NCBI RefSeq assembly: GCF_007859315.1
Contig: NZ_VOHA01000001.1
Coordinates: 806,001 to 870,000, forward strand
Direction: 5' to 3'
Length of the DNA stretch: 64,000 nt
Origin: Reyranella sp. CPCC 100927
GTDB taxonomy: Bacteria > Pseudomonadota > Alphaproteobacteria > Reyranellales > Reyranellaceae
Position 1 is the stretch's first letter; the number at the start of each line of letters is the position of its first letter. The notes beneath the pieces were generated by a model, which did no database searches, was not told where the DNA came from, and worked only from the letters and a program-made list of their open reading frames with translations. Made by a program: the position numbers and the translations under genes. Of the stretch, positions 33,319 through 42,651 are shown piece by piece.

Positions 33319-34881
33319 CTACTTCGGCGGCTTGTCGGTGAACTTGGGTGGCGCGTTGGTGCCCACGCAGGCGGGTACGCGGGCGGGATCGGGCTGATTG
33401 ACGAACTGCGCCAGCAGCGTCTCGGCACAGTCGTCGTTGGCGGTGACGGCATGGCCCATGGCGCGGAACTCGACGTGCTGCGCGTTGGGCAGGGATTGCT
33501 TGGCCACCTCGGCCCAGGCCGATGGGGTCAACCAGTCGTAGGAGCCGCTCAGCAGCAGCGTGGGCACGGCACTGTGCACCGGTTGCCGCTCGGCCGGATC
33601 GGCCGCCGGCACGCGCCACACGGGGCACAAGGCCGGTCCGGTGTTGGAGCGCGCCACCAGGCCGTAGATGCCGGCCTGTGCGATGGCGCGCTCGCGGGCC
33701 GGCCCGTCGACGAAGGCCGTGGTCTCGCGGCACTCGATCGAATAGTACAGGCCGGCCATCTGCTCGATCGGCGTTTCGACGATGCCGCCCTCGGTCTGCT
33801 CGAGGTCCTGCGCGAAGAAGCGCAAGGCGGCGTAGTTGCCGCGCGCCGTGCGCGCGATGGTGGTCGGCAGCCGGCCGATATCATCGCCGCCCAGCCGCAT
33901 CACGTGCAGCAGGATCAGCATCAGCTTGGTGCCGTCGATCGAGGCGGTGGCGCGGCCGTGGGCCAGCTTCAGCCGCAGCTTGATCGGTGTGCGGTCGAGC
34001 TTCGCGACCAGGGCTTCGAGGTCGGCGCGCAGGGTGGGATAGGTGCGGGCGCACCAGGTGTCGTCGGCGCAGGTGGTGAACAGGCGTTCGAACGCCCGGC
34101 GCACGGCATCGACCTCTTCCTGATCGCCGTTGATCTGCGGCGGATAGGCCGAGTCGAGGATCGCGGCGCGCACCAGGGTCGGATGCCGGCGCATCACCTC
34201 CAACGCCCAGCGCGTGCCGTAGCTGACGCCATAGAGATTGACCTTGGTCAGATCCAGCGCGCGGGCGAGGTCGGCGACGTCGTCGGCCAGAGCCGGTGTG
34301 CGGTATTGCGCCACGTCGATGCCGCGGCGCTCCAACTCGGCGCGGCACTTGATCATGGCCCGCCGCTCGTCCTCGACGGCGTCGAAATGGCCGCCGGTAC
34401 GCGACAGTCGCGTCTTGGGGCTGGCAATGTCGTCGCACTGCAGCGCAGGCCGGGACAGCTGCGCGCCGCGCTGGCCGATGAAGATGAAGTTGCGGTTGCG
34501 GCGGATGGCCGCGGTCGAGTGCCACCAGTCGCCATCCTTCAGGGGATCGACTCCCGGTGATGAAGCGGCCAGCGGTGCCTCGCCCGGCCCACCGGCCAGG
34601 TAGATCACCGGGTCGGCCTCGCGGCGGTCTCCGGCCGATGATTTGAGGATGGCCACCGGCAGCTTCACGACGCGGCCGTCCGGGATGGCACGGTTCTCGG
34701 GCACGCTGAGCAGATGGCAGCTGGCGGTCGCACCGCGGGGCGTCTTGAACCAGCATTTGTGCGGCTCGAGCCGCGGCAGTACCGGCCGCTCCTGGGCGGT
34801 GGCCGCGGTACTGGCAAGAACAACCCAGCCCAGGCAGAGGCCGGTCGTGGCCATGCTCAGACGGAGAACAACCGAACGCAT
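33319..34881 (-). CDS. Secreted alpha/beta hydrolase with TAP C-terminal domain
   Basis: From the ATG at 34881 the protein has 520 residues and a signal peptide (MRSVVLRLSMATTGLCLGWV, cut near ATAQ). The hydrolase core has YLAGGPGEAP (oxyanion), nucleophile Ser220 in YGVSYGTRWAL, Asp in LSGSYDWLTP and His in MGHAV. The C-terminal third has the SIECRE...CPVW TAP pattern of tripeptidyl aminopeptidases. The usual DQRG after strand 4 reads GQRG. Several Cys suggest periplasmic disulfides. A substrate such as short peptides is likely but unproven. It is convergent with the ABC operon. Confidence 0.82.
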   Translation of the reverse strand: MRSVVLRLSMATTGLCLGWVVLASTAATAQERPVLPRLEPHKCWFKTPRGATASCHLLSVPENRAIPDGRVVKLPVAILKSSAGDRREADPVIYLAGGPGEAPLAASSPGVDPLKDGDWWHSTAAIRRNRNFIFIGQRGAQLSRPALQCDDIASPKTRLSRTGGHFDAVEDERRAMIKCRAELERRGIDVAQYRTPALADDVADLARALDLTKVNLYGVSYGTRWALEVMRRHPTLVRAAILDSAYPPQINGDQEEVDAVRRAFERLFTTCADDTWCARTYPTLRADLEALVAKLDRTPIKLRLKLAHGRATASIDGTKLMLILLHVMRLGGDDIGRLPTTIARTARGNYAALRFFAQDLEQTEGGIVETPIEQMAGLYYSIECRETTAFVDGPARERAIAQAGIYGLVARSNTGPALCPVWRVPAADPAERQPVHSAVPTLLLSGSYDWLTPSAWAEVAKQSLPNAQHVEFRAMGHAVTANDDCAETLLAQFVNQPDPARVPACVGTNAPPKFTDKPPK

Positions 34882-35053
34882 CACGGCGCTATCGGGCCAT
34901 GGCACGGCCAAGTCAAGGCCTGTGTCGACAGGCCGATGCCAGGGACAATTGCGTCAAGAAAACTTGTACCCCTGTTAGTTCGATTTCATTGCATATACAC
35001 GGGGTGTGCGCCAGATGATCGCGGACAGCCGAGTTGTTGCGAAGGGAGCGGGC

Positions 35054-36289
35054 ATGCGACGCGATTGGTGGGTTCCCGTAGTCTGTGGCGCCATCATTCT
35101 GACGATCGGGATCGGCGCGCGCCAGAGCTTCGGCATCTTCCAGAAACCGATCGCGGCCGACCTGCAGGTAGGGCGCGAGCTGTGGTCGTTCGGCAATGCG
35201 CTCTCGATGCTGCTGATGGGCGTCCTGGCGCCTTTCGCGGGCGGCGTCGAGCGCCGTTTCGGCCCGGTGAAGACCGTCGCGGCCGGTGGCGTGCTCTATG
35301 TCGCGGGCATGGTCATGATCGGGCTGGCGACCGAAGGCGTGCTGCTGACCCTGGGCAATGCCATCACGGGCGTCGGCATGGCTGCGGCCGGCTTCGGCCC
35401 CATCCTGGCCGTGATCAACCGCGCCGCGCCGCCCGACAAGCGGTCGCTGGCACTGGGTATCACCACGGCCGGCGGCTCGTTCGGCCAGTTCGCCATCGTG
35501 CCATTCGCCAGCATCCTGCTGGATCGCTTCAATAACTGGCACACCACGATGCTGATCCTGACAGCGGTGTCGTTGGTCATGATCCCGCTGGCGTTGGGGC
35601 TGCGCGAGACGCGGCCGGCGCCCGCGGCTGCCGGTGGGCCGGCGCCGCAAGGTCTGCGCGACGCACTGAACGAGGCGTTCGCCACACGCGGCTTCTGGCT
35701 GCTGACCATCGGCTTCTTCGTCTGCGGCTTTCATGTCTCGTTCGTTGGCCTGCATCTGCCCGCCTACATCTCCGACAAGAGCGTCGGCATGACATTGCTG
35801 GGTCGTGAGATTTCTCCGATCGAGCTGGGCGGCTGGGCGATCGCGCTGGTCGGCCTGTTCAATGTCGCGGGTGCCATCCTGTGGGGTTGGCTGGGCGGCC
35901 GCCATCGCCGCAAGGACATGCTGGCGCTGCTTTACTTCCTGCGGGCGTTGTCATTCATCGCCTTCCTGGCGCTGCCGCTGTCAGCCGGCTCGGTGCTGCT
36001 GTTCGCGGCCACCCTGGGCTTCCTGTGGCTGGGCACCGTGCCGCTGACCAGCGGGCTGGTGGCGTTCATGTTCGGCCCGGTCCACATGTCGATGCTCTAC
36101 GGCGTCGTGTTCTTCAGCCACCAGGTCGGCAGCTTCCTGGGCGGCTGGGGTGGCGGCCGGCTGTACGACCTGCAAGGCAACTACGACCTGATGTGGTGGA
36201 TTTCGGTCGGACTGGGCCTGCTCGCGGCCGCGATCAACTGGCCGATCCGCGAGGTACCGGTAGCCCGGCTTGCGGCCCGGCCGGCATAG
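35054..36289 (+). CDS. MFS transporter (oxalate/monocarboxylate-like)
   Basis: The 411-residue protein from ATG 35054 (GGGAG upstream) has 12 hydrophobic segments in two groups of six. IGIGARQSFGIFQKPIAAD at the start and RRFGPVKTVAAGGVLYVAG in loop 2-3 match the MFS subfamily of monocarboxylate and oxalate:formate type. GITTAGGSFGQFAIVPFAS lies in helix 5. It would move an organic anion across the inner membrane. A start at 35006 is less likely. The gene is divergent from the TAP-like hydrolase. Confidence 0.85.
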   Translation: MRRDWWVPVVCGAIILTIGIGARQSFGIFQKPIAADLQVGRELWSFGNALSMLLMGVLAPFAGGVERRFGPVKTVAAGGVLYVAGMVMIGLATEGVLLTLGNAITGVGMAAAGFGPILAVINRAAPPDKRSLALGITTAGGSFGQFAIVPFASILLDRFNNWHTTMLILTAVSLVMIPLALGLRETRPAPAAAGGPAPQGLRDALNEAFATRGFWLLTIGFFVCGFHVSFVGLHLPAYISDKSVGMTLLGREISPIELGGWAIALVGLFNVAGAILWGWLGGRHRRKDMLALLYFLRALSFIAFLALPLSAGSVLLFAATLGFLWLGTVPLTSGLVAFMFGPVHMSMLYGVVFFSHQVGSFLGGWGGGRLYDLQGNYDLMWWISVGLGLLAAAINWPIREVPVARLAARPA

Positions 36290-36305
36290 GCGGATAATCG
36301 GCGCC

Positions 36306-36461
36306 ATGTCGCTGCAGACGACCTCAACCGACCGTCCCCCGGCGGTGCTCCTGATCTCGATCGGCGGCACCGTCGCGGTATTGACCGTGGCGGCCGCGTG
36401 GCTGTGGGTGACACGCGGCGCAGCGATCCTGCTCGATATCGGACAGATGTTCTGCCTCTGA
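36306..36461 (+). CDS. Small single-pass membrane protein, 51 residues
   Basis: The ATG at 36306 gives a 51-residue protein with one hydrophobic segment (AVLLISIGGTVAVLTVAAAW, about residues 13-33). It ends seven bases before the stop of the convergent hslU and starts 17 bases after the MFS gene, so it may be co-transcribed with it. No family is recognised. Its membrane segment and its snug fit between two genes support it; the lack of a clear ribosome site argues against it. Confidence 0.45.
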   Translation: MSLQTTSTDRPPAVLLISIGGTVAVLTVAAAWLWVTRGAAILLDIGQMFCL

Positions 36462-36468
36462 CCGTGAG

Positions 36469-37779
36469 TCAGAGGATGAACTTGCTGAGGTCGGCGTTCT
36501 TGGCCAGCGAGCTGACGCGGTCGCGTACGTAGGCGGCATCGATGGCGATCGTCTCGCCGCCGCGGTCGGAGGCGGTGAAGCTGACCTCTTCCAGCAGCTT
36601 CTCCATTACCGTGTGCAGGCGTCGGGCGCCGATGTTCTCGACCGAGCCGTTGATCTCGGCGGCGAGCCGCGCCAGCTCGTCGACGGCATCGTCGCGGAAT
36701 TCCAGCGTCACCTTCTCCGTGCTCAGCAGCGCCTTGTACTGCTTCAGCAAGCTCGCCTCGGGCTCGACCAGGATGCGGCGGAAGTCTTCCTGCGTCAGCC
36801 CTTTCAAGGTTACGCGGATCGGCAGCCGGCCCTGCATTTCGGGCAGCAGGTCGGCCGGCTTGGCCAGATGGAAGGCGCCGGAGCAGATGAAGAGGATGTG
36901 GTCCGTCTTCACCGGGCCATGCTTGGTGTTGACTGTCGTGCCCTCGATCAGCGGCAGCAGGTCGCGCTGCACGCCCTCGCGGCTGACGTCGGCACCACCG
37001 CGGAACTCCTGGCCGCGGGCGCAGATCTTGTCGATCTCATCGATGAAGACGATGCCGTTCTGTTCGACCGCTTCGCGCGCCTCGCGGATCACGCGCTCCT
37101 GGTCCAGCAGCCGGTCGCTCTCCTCGCGCATCAGCAGGTCGTACGACTCGGCGACCGTCAGCTTGCGCTTCTTGGTACGGCCGCCGAACGCCTTGCCCAG
37201 CATGTCGCCGATGTTCATGACGCCGATCTGGCCGCCCGGCATGCCGGGAATCTCGAACGTGGCGGGACCGCCGGTATCGGCCAGTTCGATCTCGATCTCG
37301 CGGTCGGCCAGTTGACCGTCGCGCAGCTTCTGGCGGAAGCGCAGGCGCGTGTCGGCCGTGGCGGTCGGGCCGCACAGCGCATCCAGCACGCGATCCTCGG
37401 CGGCAAGTTCGGCCTTGGCCTGCACGTCCTTGCGCATGCGCTCGCGCGCCAGCTCGATGCCGACTTCCATCAGGTCGCGCACGATCTGCTCGACGTCACG
37501 CCCGACATACCCGACTTCGGTGAATTTCGTGGCCTCGACCTTGAGGAACGGCGCGTTGGCAAGCTTGGCCAGGCGACGCGCGATCTCGGTCTTGCCGCAG
37601 CCGGTCGGGCCGATCATCAGGATGTTCTTGGGCAGCACTTCCTCGCGCAGCGCGGCGGGCAGCTGTTGGCGGCGCCAGCGGTTGCGCAGCGCCACGGCGA
37701 CAGCTTTCTTGGCGTCGTTCTGGCCAACGATATGGCGATCGAGCTCGGAGACGATCTCGCGGGGAGAAAATTCGGTCAC
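36469..37779 (-). CDS. hslU: ATP-dependent protease ATPase subunit HslU
   Basis: The 436-residue protein is Hsl[21 protein letters not shown] at the start, Walker [10 protein letters not shown] (57-65), Walker B FIDEIDKI, a long I-domain and a C-terminal sensor region. The C-terminus ends in LSKFIL, the tail that opens the HslV gate. HslU unfolds substrates for HslV under heat stress. Its start overlaps the hslV stop by four bases (37776-37779), so the two are translationally coupled. Confidence 0.95.
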   Translation of the reverse strand: MTEFSPREIVSELDRHIVGQNDAKKAVAVALRNRWRRQQLPAALREEVLPKNILMIGPTGCGKTEIARRLAKLANAPFLKVEATKFTEVGYVGRDVEQIVRDLMEVGIELARERMRKDVQAKAELAAEDRVLDALCGPTATADTRLRFRQKLRDGQLADREIEIELADTGGPATFEIPGMPGGQIGVMNIGDMLGKAFGGRTKKRKLTVAESYDLLMREESDRLLDQERVIREAREAVEQNGIVFIDEIDKICARGQEFRGGADVSREGVQRDLLPLIEGTTVNTKHGPVKTDHILFICSGAFHLAKPADLLPEMQGRLPIRVTLKGLTQEDFRRILVEPEASLLKQYKALLSTEKVTLEFRDDAVDELARLAAEINGSVENIGARRLHTVMEKLLEEVSFTASDRGGETIAIDAAYVRDRVSSLAKNADLSKFIL

Positions 37780-38327
37780 AGCTTTTCCACGACTAGGTTC
37801 GTGTTCGTATAGACGCAGATGTCGGCGGCGATCTTCATGGCCTTGCGGGCGATGGCCTCGGCGTCCAGGCCGTCGATATCGACCAGGGCCCGGGCCGCGG
37901 CCAGGGCGTAGTTGCCGCCCGAGCCGATGCCGATCAGTCCGTCTTCGGGCTCGAGCACGTCACCGGTGCCGGTCAACACCAGCGACGCCGACTTGTCGGC
38001 CACCGCCATCATCGCTTCCAGTCGCCGCAGATAACGGTCGGTGCGCCAGTCCTTGGCCAGTTCGACGCAGGCGCGGGTCAGCTGGCCGGGATACTGCTCC
38101 AGCTTGGCCTCCAGGCGCTCGAACAGGGTGAAGGCATCGGCCGTGGCGCCGGCGAAACCGCCCACGATCGAACCGTCGCCACCCAGCCGCCGCACCTTGC
38201 GGGCGTTGGCCTTGATCACGGTCTGGCCGAGGCTGACCTGGCCGTCACCGGCCATCACGACCTGGCCGTTCTTGCGCACGCTGAGGATGGTGGTGCCGTG
38301 CCACACCGGCATTTGCGAGTCCGACAT
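37776..38327 (-). CDS. hslV: ATP-dependent protease peptidase subunit HslV
   Basis: The 183-residue protein is HslV. Removal of the first 11 residues exposes the catalytic Thr12 in [29 protein letters not shown] and the later [30 protein letters not shown] match the family. It forms the two-ring peptidase core with HslU. A sigma32-like element lies upstream, in keeping with heat induction of this operon in other bacteria. Confidence 0.95.
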   Translation of the reverse strand: MSDSQMPVWHGTTILSVRKNGQVVMAGDGQVSLGQTVIKANARKVRRLGGDGSIVGGFAGATADAFTLFERLEAKLEQYPGQLTRACVELAKDWRTDRYLRRLEAMMAVADKSASLVLTGTGDVLEPEDGLIGIGSGGNYALAAARALVDIDGLDAEAIARKAMKIAADICVYTNTNLVVEKL

Positions 38328-38335
38328 GGGCCCTT

Positions 38336-38364
38336 AGATAGGGCCCGAACGGACCGATTGAAAG
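38336..38364 (-). promoter_or_regulatory. Possible heat-shock (RpoH-type) promoter of hslVU
   Basis: On the minus strand CTTT (38364-38361) and CCTATCT (38342-38336) are 18 bases apart, close to the alphaproteobacterial RpoH form CTTG-N17-CYTATNT. A start at about 38329 would lie right at the hslV start codon, which is awkward because it removes the AAGGG ribosome site. The call is tentative. Confidence 0.28.
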
Positions 38365-38404
38365 TCCCTTGAGGCAACCGAGATATGCGGCCTGGGCCCC
38401 TATT

Positions 38405-39238
38405 TCAGCCCTTGGCCAGCTGCTTGAAGAACGCCGTGCTGGCCGCGTCGACGGGGAAGAAAGTCTCGATCCGCATCTCCTGCAGCGTCACGTCCTGCGG
38501 CGTGCCCAGGGTCGAGATCGTGGTCATGACGCGGATGTCCTTGCCGTCCTTGTGGAAGTGCAGGGGCAGGATCGGCGACACGGTGTCGTCCGGCCGCGCG
38601 TCGCGCCACGAGGTCGGCATGTCAGGGTAACCGGATAGCTCATCGAGGAATGCCTTGGCGTCAGCGTCAAGGCCATTCAGCGCCAGTTCGGCGGCGGTGC
38701 GGGTGATCAGATAATGGGCAACCTCCGGCCAGTTGGCGATGTAGGGCCGCAGGCCCTGCGGCGCCAGGGTCGCCCGCAGCAGGTTGATCGGACCGTCGAT
38801 GGCGGCAGCGGCAGGCCCCATCAGGAAGCCGATCAGGCGGCTGGTCGCCGTATTGGCCAGCAGGATGTTGAACAGCCGGTCGATGACGATGGCGGGATAG
38901 GGTTCCTGGTGGTTCAGGATGTGGTCGATCGCCTGGCGCACATCGGCCATTTCGGGAGCCTCCAGGTTGCTCTGCCGGTAGACGGGGGCGAAACCGGCCG
39001 CCAGCAGCAGCTGGTTCTGATGGCGCAGCGGCACATCCAGCGAGACCGCGAGGTGAACCACCATTTCACGGCTCGGTCGCGCCCGGCCCGATTCCAGAAA
39101 GCTGACATGGCGCTGGGAGACGCCGCTGCGCAGGGAAAGCTCCAGCTGGCTGGCACCCCGCCGGCGGCGCCAGTCACGCAGCAGCAGGCCGAAGGGAGCG
39201 CGCTCGGCGCCGGACGAGATATCGGAGGCGATGCTCAT
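38405..39238 (-). CDS. XRE family regulator with MmyB-like ligand domain
   Basis: From the ATG at 39238 the protein has 277 residues. The N-terminal helix-turn-helix reads RDWRRRRGASQLELSLRSGV then SQRHVSFLESGRARPSREMV, an XRE fold. The C-terminal half (from about 105) has PAIVIDRLFNILLANTATSR and a PAS-like MmyB-type domain ending MRIETFFPVD. Regulators of this type often control a divergent neighbour, here the MAPEG gene. A PstI-type palindrome in the shared promoter (39304-39321) is the likely operator. Confidence 0.83.
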   Translation of the reverse strand: MSIASDISSGAERAPFGLLLRDWRRRRGASQLELSLRSGVSQRHVSFLESGRARPSREMVVHLAVSLDVPLRHQNQLLLAAGFAPVYRQSNLEAPEMADVRQAIDHILNHQEPYPAIVIDRLFNILLANTATSRLIGFLMGPAAAAIDGPINLLRATLAPQGLRPYIANWPEVAHYLITRTAAELALNGLDADAKAFLDELSGYPDMPTSWRDARPDDTVSPILPLHFHKDGKDIRVMTTISTLGTPQDVTLQEMRIETFFPVDAASTAFFKQLAKG

Positions 39239-39303
39239 AGTGACCATCCCGGAACAGGAACAACACGCCCTCCATAGCACTCCCGCGCCGGGCTCTCGAT
39301 TAT

Positions 39304-39321
39304 CCTGCAGGTAATTGCAGG
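39304..39321. promoter_or_regulatory. Palindromic operator candidate between XRE and MAPEG genes
   Basis: The perfect palindrome CCTGCAGG (39304-39311) is flanked by ATTA on the left and TAAT on the right. A further TGCAGG at 39316-39321 repeats its half-site (CCTGCA/TGCAGG, six bases apart). It lies centrally in the divergent promoter region, where an XRE regulator would bind. Confidence 0.5.
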
Positions 39322-39407
39322 CATGGCAGCCGATCCACCATATCGGCGGCTGACGGTCGGCGGGAAAGGCAGGGGCCTGCGCCGGGAGCCGTCAGCTGGA
39401 GGAAGAC

Positions 39408-39797
39408 ATGAGCGTGGAACTGTCCTTGCTGGTGTGGTCGGTGGTGTTGATGTTCGCGCAGATGCTGGTCGCGGCGATGGGCGCCAACCTGCAGGTCGGG
39501 CTGTCGGCACTGGCCGGCAATCGCGAAGACCTGCCACCCTTCTCCGGATGGGCGGGCCGGGCGCGCCGCGCGCACCTCAACATGCTGGAAAATCTGGTCC
39601 TGTTCGCGGCGCTGGTGCTGGTGGCGCACGCCGCCGGCAAGAGCAACGCCATGACCGTGCTGGGCGCCCAGCTCTTCTTCTGGGGCCGGCTGGCCTATGC
39701 GCTGGTCTATGTCGCCGGCGTTCCATGGCTGCGCACCGGTGTGTGGGCGGTGTCGATCGTCGGCCTGGTCCTGATGGCCTTGCAGCTGATTGCGTAG
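39408..39797 (+). CDS. MAPEG family membrane protein
   Basis: The 129-residue protein has four hydrophobic segments. AGRARRAHLNMLENLVLFAA is the MAPEG signature (RAxxNxxE) with the arginines that bind glutathione, and FFWGRLAYALVYVAGVPWLR is the matching third helix. MAPEG proteins are membrane-bound glutathione-dependent enzymes or leukotriene synthase relatives. It is divergent from the XRE gene and monocistronic. Confidence 0.85.
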   Translation: MSVELSLLVWSVVLMFAQMLVAAMGANLQVGLSALAGNREDLPPFSGWAGRARRAHLNMLENLVLFAALVLVAHAAGKSNAMTVLGAQLFFWGRLAYALVYVAGVPWLRTGVWAVSIVGLVLMALQLIA

Positions 39798-39903
39798 AAG
39801 ACAGGCAGATCACGGCCGAGTGCCGCCACGCGGCATTCGGCCTCGGGGTGGTTCCCCCTGATCCCATCTGTTACAAGGGCGCCCACGAAAGGAGCCCTTC
39901 CCG

Positions 39904-40509
39904 ATGGCCGCAGGCGCCGCGGCGCGCACCGCTTCGGTGTCGCGCAAGACCAAGGAAACCGAGATCGAGGCATCGATCAACCTCGACGGCACCGGCACCT
40001 ACGACGTGTCGACCGGCATCGGTTTCCTCGACCACATGCTGGAGCAGCTGTCGAAGCATTCGCTGATCGACATCCGGCTGCGGGCCAAGGGCGACCTGCA
40101 TATCGACTTCCACCACACCACCGAGGATACGGGCTTGGCGCTGGGTGAGTGCCTGACCAAGGCCCTGGGCGACCGCAAGGGCATCCGCCGCTACGGCAGT
40201 GCGCTGATCCCGATGGACGAGACGCTGACCCATGTGGCGCTGGATGCGTCCAACCGGCCCTATCTGGTCTGGAAGGTGAACTTCTCCCGGCCCAAGCTCG
40301 GCGACATGGATACCGAGCTGTTCAAGGAATGGTTCCAGGCGTTCGCCCAGACCGGTGGCCTGACCCTGCATGTGTGGAACCAGTACGGCGAGAATAACCA
40401 CCATATCGTCGAGAGCAGCTTCAAGGGCCTGGCGCGCGCCCTGCGACACGCCGTCGAGATCGATCCGCGCGCCATGGCCGCGGTTCCCTCGACCAAGGGC
40501 GTGCTGTAG
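39904..40509 (+). CDS. hisB: Imidazoleglycerol-phosphate dehydratase HisB
   Basis: The 201-residue protein is the monofunctional HisB. The paired metal motifs are [12 protein letters not shown] and [12 protein letters not shown], with [20 protein letters not shown] at the start. It makes imidazole acetol phosphate in histidine synthesis. It has no phosphatase domain. HisH follows 57 bases later. In many alphaproteobacteria hslVU lies directly beside hisB; here an XRE-MAPEG pair intervenes. Confidence 0.95.
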   Translation: MAAGAAARTASVSRKTKETEIEASINLDGTGTYDVSTGIGFLDHMLEQLSKHSLIDIRLRAKGDLHIDFHHTTEDTGLALGECLTKALGDRKGIRRYGSALIPMDETLTHVALDASNRPYLVWKVNFSRPKLGDMDTELFKEWFQAFAQTGGLTLHVWNQYGENNHHIVESSFKGLARALRHAVEIDPRAMAAVPSTKGVL

Positions 40510-40566
40510 CGCCGTCTTCGTCGATTACACCCCGTTCTCGCTGTCTTCCGACTCCCGGTAGTTACC

Positions 40567-41211
40567 ATGTCCACCGTCGCTATCGTTGACTACGGTTCCG
40601 GCAACCTGCGCTCGGCCGCCAAGGCGTTCGAGCGCGCAGCGCGCGAGGCCGAGACCGGTCATACCGTGCTGGTCACCAGCGATCCGAAAGCGGTCGCCGC
40701 GGCGGCGCGCATCGTGCTGCCTGGCGTCGGTGCCTTCGCCGATTGCCGGGCTGGCCTGTACGGCGTGCCCGGCATGGTCGAAACCTTGCAGCGCGAGGTG
40801 ATCGACGGCGGCAAGCCGTTCATCGGCATTTGTGTCGGCATGCAGCTCATGGCCACACGCGGCGTCGAGTATGGCGTGCATGCGGGCCTGGACTGGATCG
40901 CCGGCGATGTCGTGCGCCTGGAGCCCGCCGATCCGGCGCTGAAGATTCCCCACATGGGCTGGAACGAACTGCGCGACATCGCGGCCCATCCGGTGCTGGC
41001 CGGGATTGCCGCTGCCGACCATGCCTACTTCGTGCATTCCTACCATCTGCGCGTGGCGCAGCCGGTCCAGCGGCTGGCGGTCGCCGACTATGGCGAGCCG
41101 ATCACCGCCGTCGTGGGCCGCGACAACATGGTGGGCACGCAGTTCCACCCGGAAAAGAGCCAGGCCACCGGCTTGCGCCTGATCGCCAACTTCCTGCGCT
41201 GGAAGCCCTGA
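40567..41211 (+). CDS. hisH: Imidazole glycerol phosphate synthase glutaminase subunit HisH
   Basis: The 214-residue glutamine amidotransferase starts [20 protein letters not shown]. The triad is Cys in [15 protein letters not shown] with His and Glu in [13 protein letters not shown]. It supplies ammonia to HisF. The expected hisA and hisF do not follow; a convergent PHB depolymerase gene begins right after the stop. The HisF partner must be encoded elsewhere. Confidence 0.93.
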   Translation: MSTVAIVDYGSGNLRSAAKAFERAAREAETGHTVLVTSDPKAVAAAARIVLPGVGAFADCRAGLYGVPGMVETLQREVIDGGKPFIGICVGMQLMATRGVEYGVHAGLDWIAGDVVRLEPADPALKIPHMGWNELRDIAAHPVLAGIAAADHAYFVHSYHLRVAQPVQRLAVADYGEPITAVVGRDNMVGTQFHPEKSQATGLRLIANFLRWKP

Positions 41212-41218
41212 ACGCGGC

Positions 41219-42448
41219 CTAGGCGTTGGCGCGGATGAAGTCGCGAACCTGCGGCATGATCTGCTCGCGCCAACGCCGGCCGTTGAAGATGCCGTAGTGG
41301 CCGACGCCCTTCTGCTCGAGATGGACGTGCCTGTCGGTCGGAATGTTGGGCGTCAGGCGATGTGCGGCCTTGGTCTGGCCCAGGCCTGAAATGTCGTCCA
41401 GCTCGCCTTCGACGGTCATCAGGCCGGCCTTGGAGATCGCCGACGGTTCGATCTTGCGATCGCGTGAGACCCAGACGCCGCGCGGCAACTGGTGCTCCTT
41501 GAACACGACCTGGATCGTCTGCAGGTAGAACTCGGCGGTCAGGTCCATCACCGCCAGGTACTCGTCGTAGAAGCGGCGGTGGCTCTCGGCGGAATCGCCG
41601 TCGCCTTTCACCAGGTGCTCGAACTGGCGCATGTGCGCGTTGATGTGCCGGTCCAGGTTCATCGTGATGAAGCTGGTGAGCTGCAGGAAGCCCGGATAGA
41701 CGCGCCGCATGAAGCCGGAATAGCCCCAGGGCACCGAGGCGATCACGGACTGGCGGAACCACATCATCGAATTGCGCATGGCCAGATCGTTGGGCACGGT
41801 CGGACTGATGCGGGTGTCGATCGGGCCGCCCATCAAGGTGATGCTGCGCGGCTGCATCGGATCGTCGGCCGCCGCCATCAACGACGCAGCGCCCATCACC
41901 GGCACCGATGGCTGGCACACCGCCATCACATGCGCGCCGGGTCCGATGTAGCGCAGGAACGTCGCGACATAGTCGATGTAGTCGTCAAGGTCGAAGTTGC
42001 CGGCGCTGAGCGGCACGTCGCGCGCGTCGATCCAGTCGGTAATGTAGACCTCGTGCTCCGGCAGCAACGCTTCCACCGTGCCGCGCAGCAACGTCGCGAA
42101 GTGACCCGACATCGGCGCCACAAGCAGGACTTTCGGGTCGTTGCGGGGCACCAGGCCGCGCAGATCGCGGGCAAAGCGCGTGAGCTGGCAGAACGGTTGG
42201 CGCAGGACGATCTCTTCGTTGACGGCAACCTCGCGGCCGTCGACCACCGTGGTGGTGAGTCCGAACGCCGGTTTCGAATAGTCGCGGGTCAGTCGCGAAA
42301 CGATCTCGGCACTCGCCGCCATCGATTTGCCGAACCACGTTTCCGACAGCGGGTTTGTGGGGCTGCCGTAGAACTCCTCGAGCATGTCGGCGGCCCAACG
42401 GACCGGCTGCGCGAGTTGGCGATTGGCAACGTACAATGAATAGAGCAT
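41219..42448 (-). CDS. phaZ: Intracellular polyhydroxybutyrate depolymerase
   Basis: From the ATG at 42448 the protein has 409 residues and no signal peptide, as expected for granule-bound PhaZ. MLYSLYVANRQLAQPVRWAA is typical for the family. The active-site cysteine is Cys178 in AVCQPSVPVMGAA, in place of a serine nucleophile. LDDYIDYVATFLRYIG and VGHYGIFNGRRWREQI complete the alpha/beta hydrolase. It mobilises PHB stored in the cell. It is convergent with hisH, eight bases away. Confidence 0.9.
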   Translation of the reverse strand: MLYSLYVANRQLAQPVRWAADMLEEFYGSPTNPLSETWFGKSMAASAEIVSRLTRDYSKPAFGLTTTVVDGREVAVNEEIVLRQPFCQLTRFARDLRGLVPRNDPKVLLVAPMSGHFATLLRGTVEALLPEHEVYITDWIDARDVPLSAGNFDLDDYIDYVATFLRYIGPGAHVMAVCQPSVPVMGAASLMAAADDPMQPRSITLMGGPIDTRISPTVPNDLAMRNSMMWFRQSVIASVPWGYSGFMRRVYPGFLQLTSFITMNLDRHINAHMRQFEHLVKGDGDSAESHRRFYDEYLAVMDLTAEFYLQTIQVVFKEHQLPRGVWVSRDRKIEPSAISKAGLMTVEGELDDISGLGQTKAAHRLTPNIPTDRHVHLEQKGVGHYGIFNGRRWREQIMPQVRDFIRANA

Positions 42449-42481
42449 GAGTGTCCGCGTTCCGCGCCTAACGCGAAGAAA

Positions 42482-42500
42482 CCCCACCATCAGCGGGGTC
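42482..42500. other. Short hairpin upstream of phaZ
   Basis: ACCCC at 42482 pairs with GGGGT ending at 42500 around a nine-base loop. It lies in the 5' region of phaZ and beyond the sco stop (42652). The 200-base gap also contains an AT-rich part but no gene I can support. Confidence 0.3.
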
Positions 42501-42651
42501 CTTCAAAGAAATCAAGCGCTCATTTTTCAGCGTGAAGCTTACCTGAGCCGTAGCGGATGTCACGGGGAAATTTGGCGGTGCACAATGGCAAAATATGAGC
42601 AGATTCAAGGAATTGAATGGGCAATGCGCCTGCCGTTGAGCGCCTGCGGCA

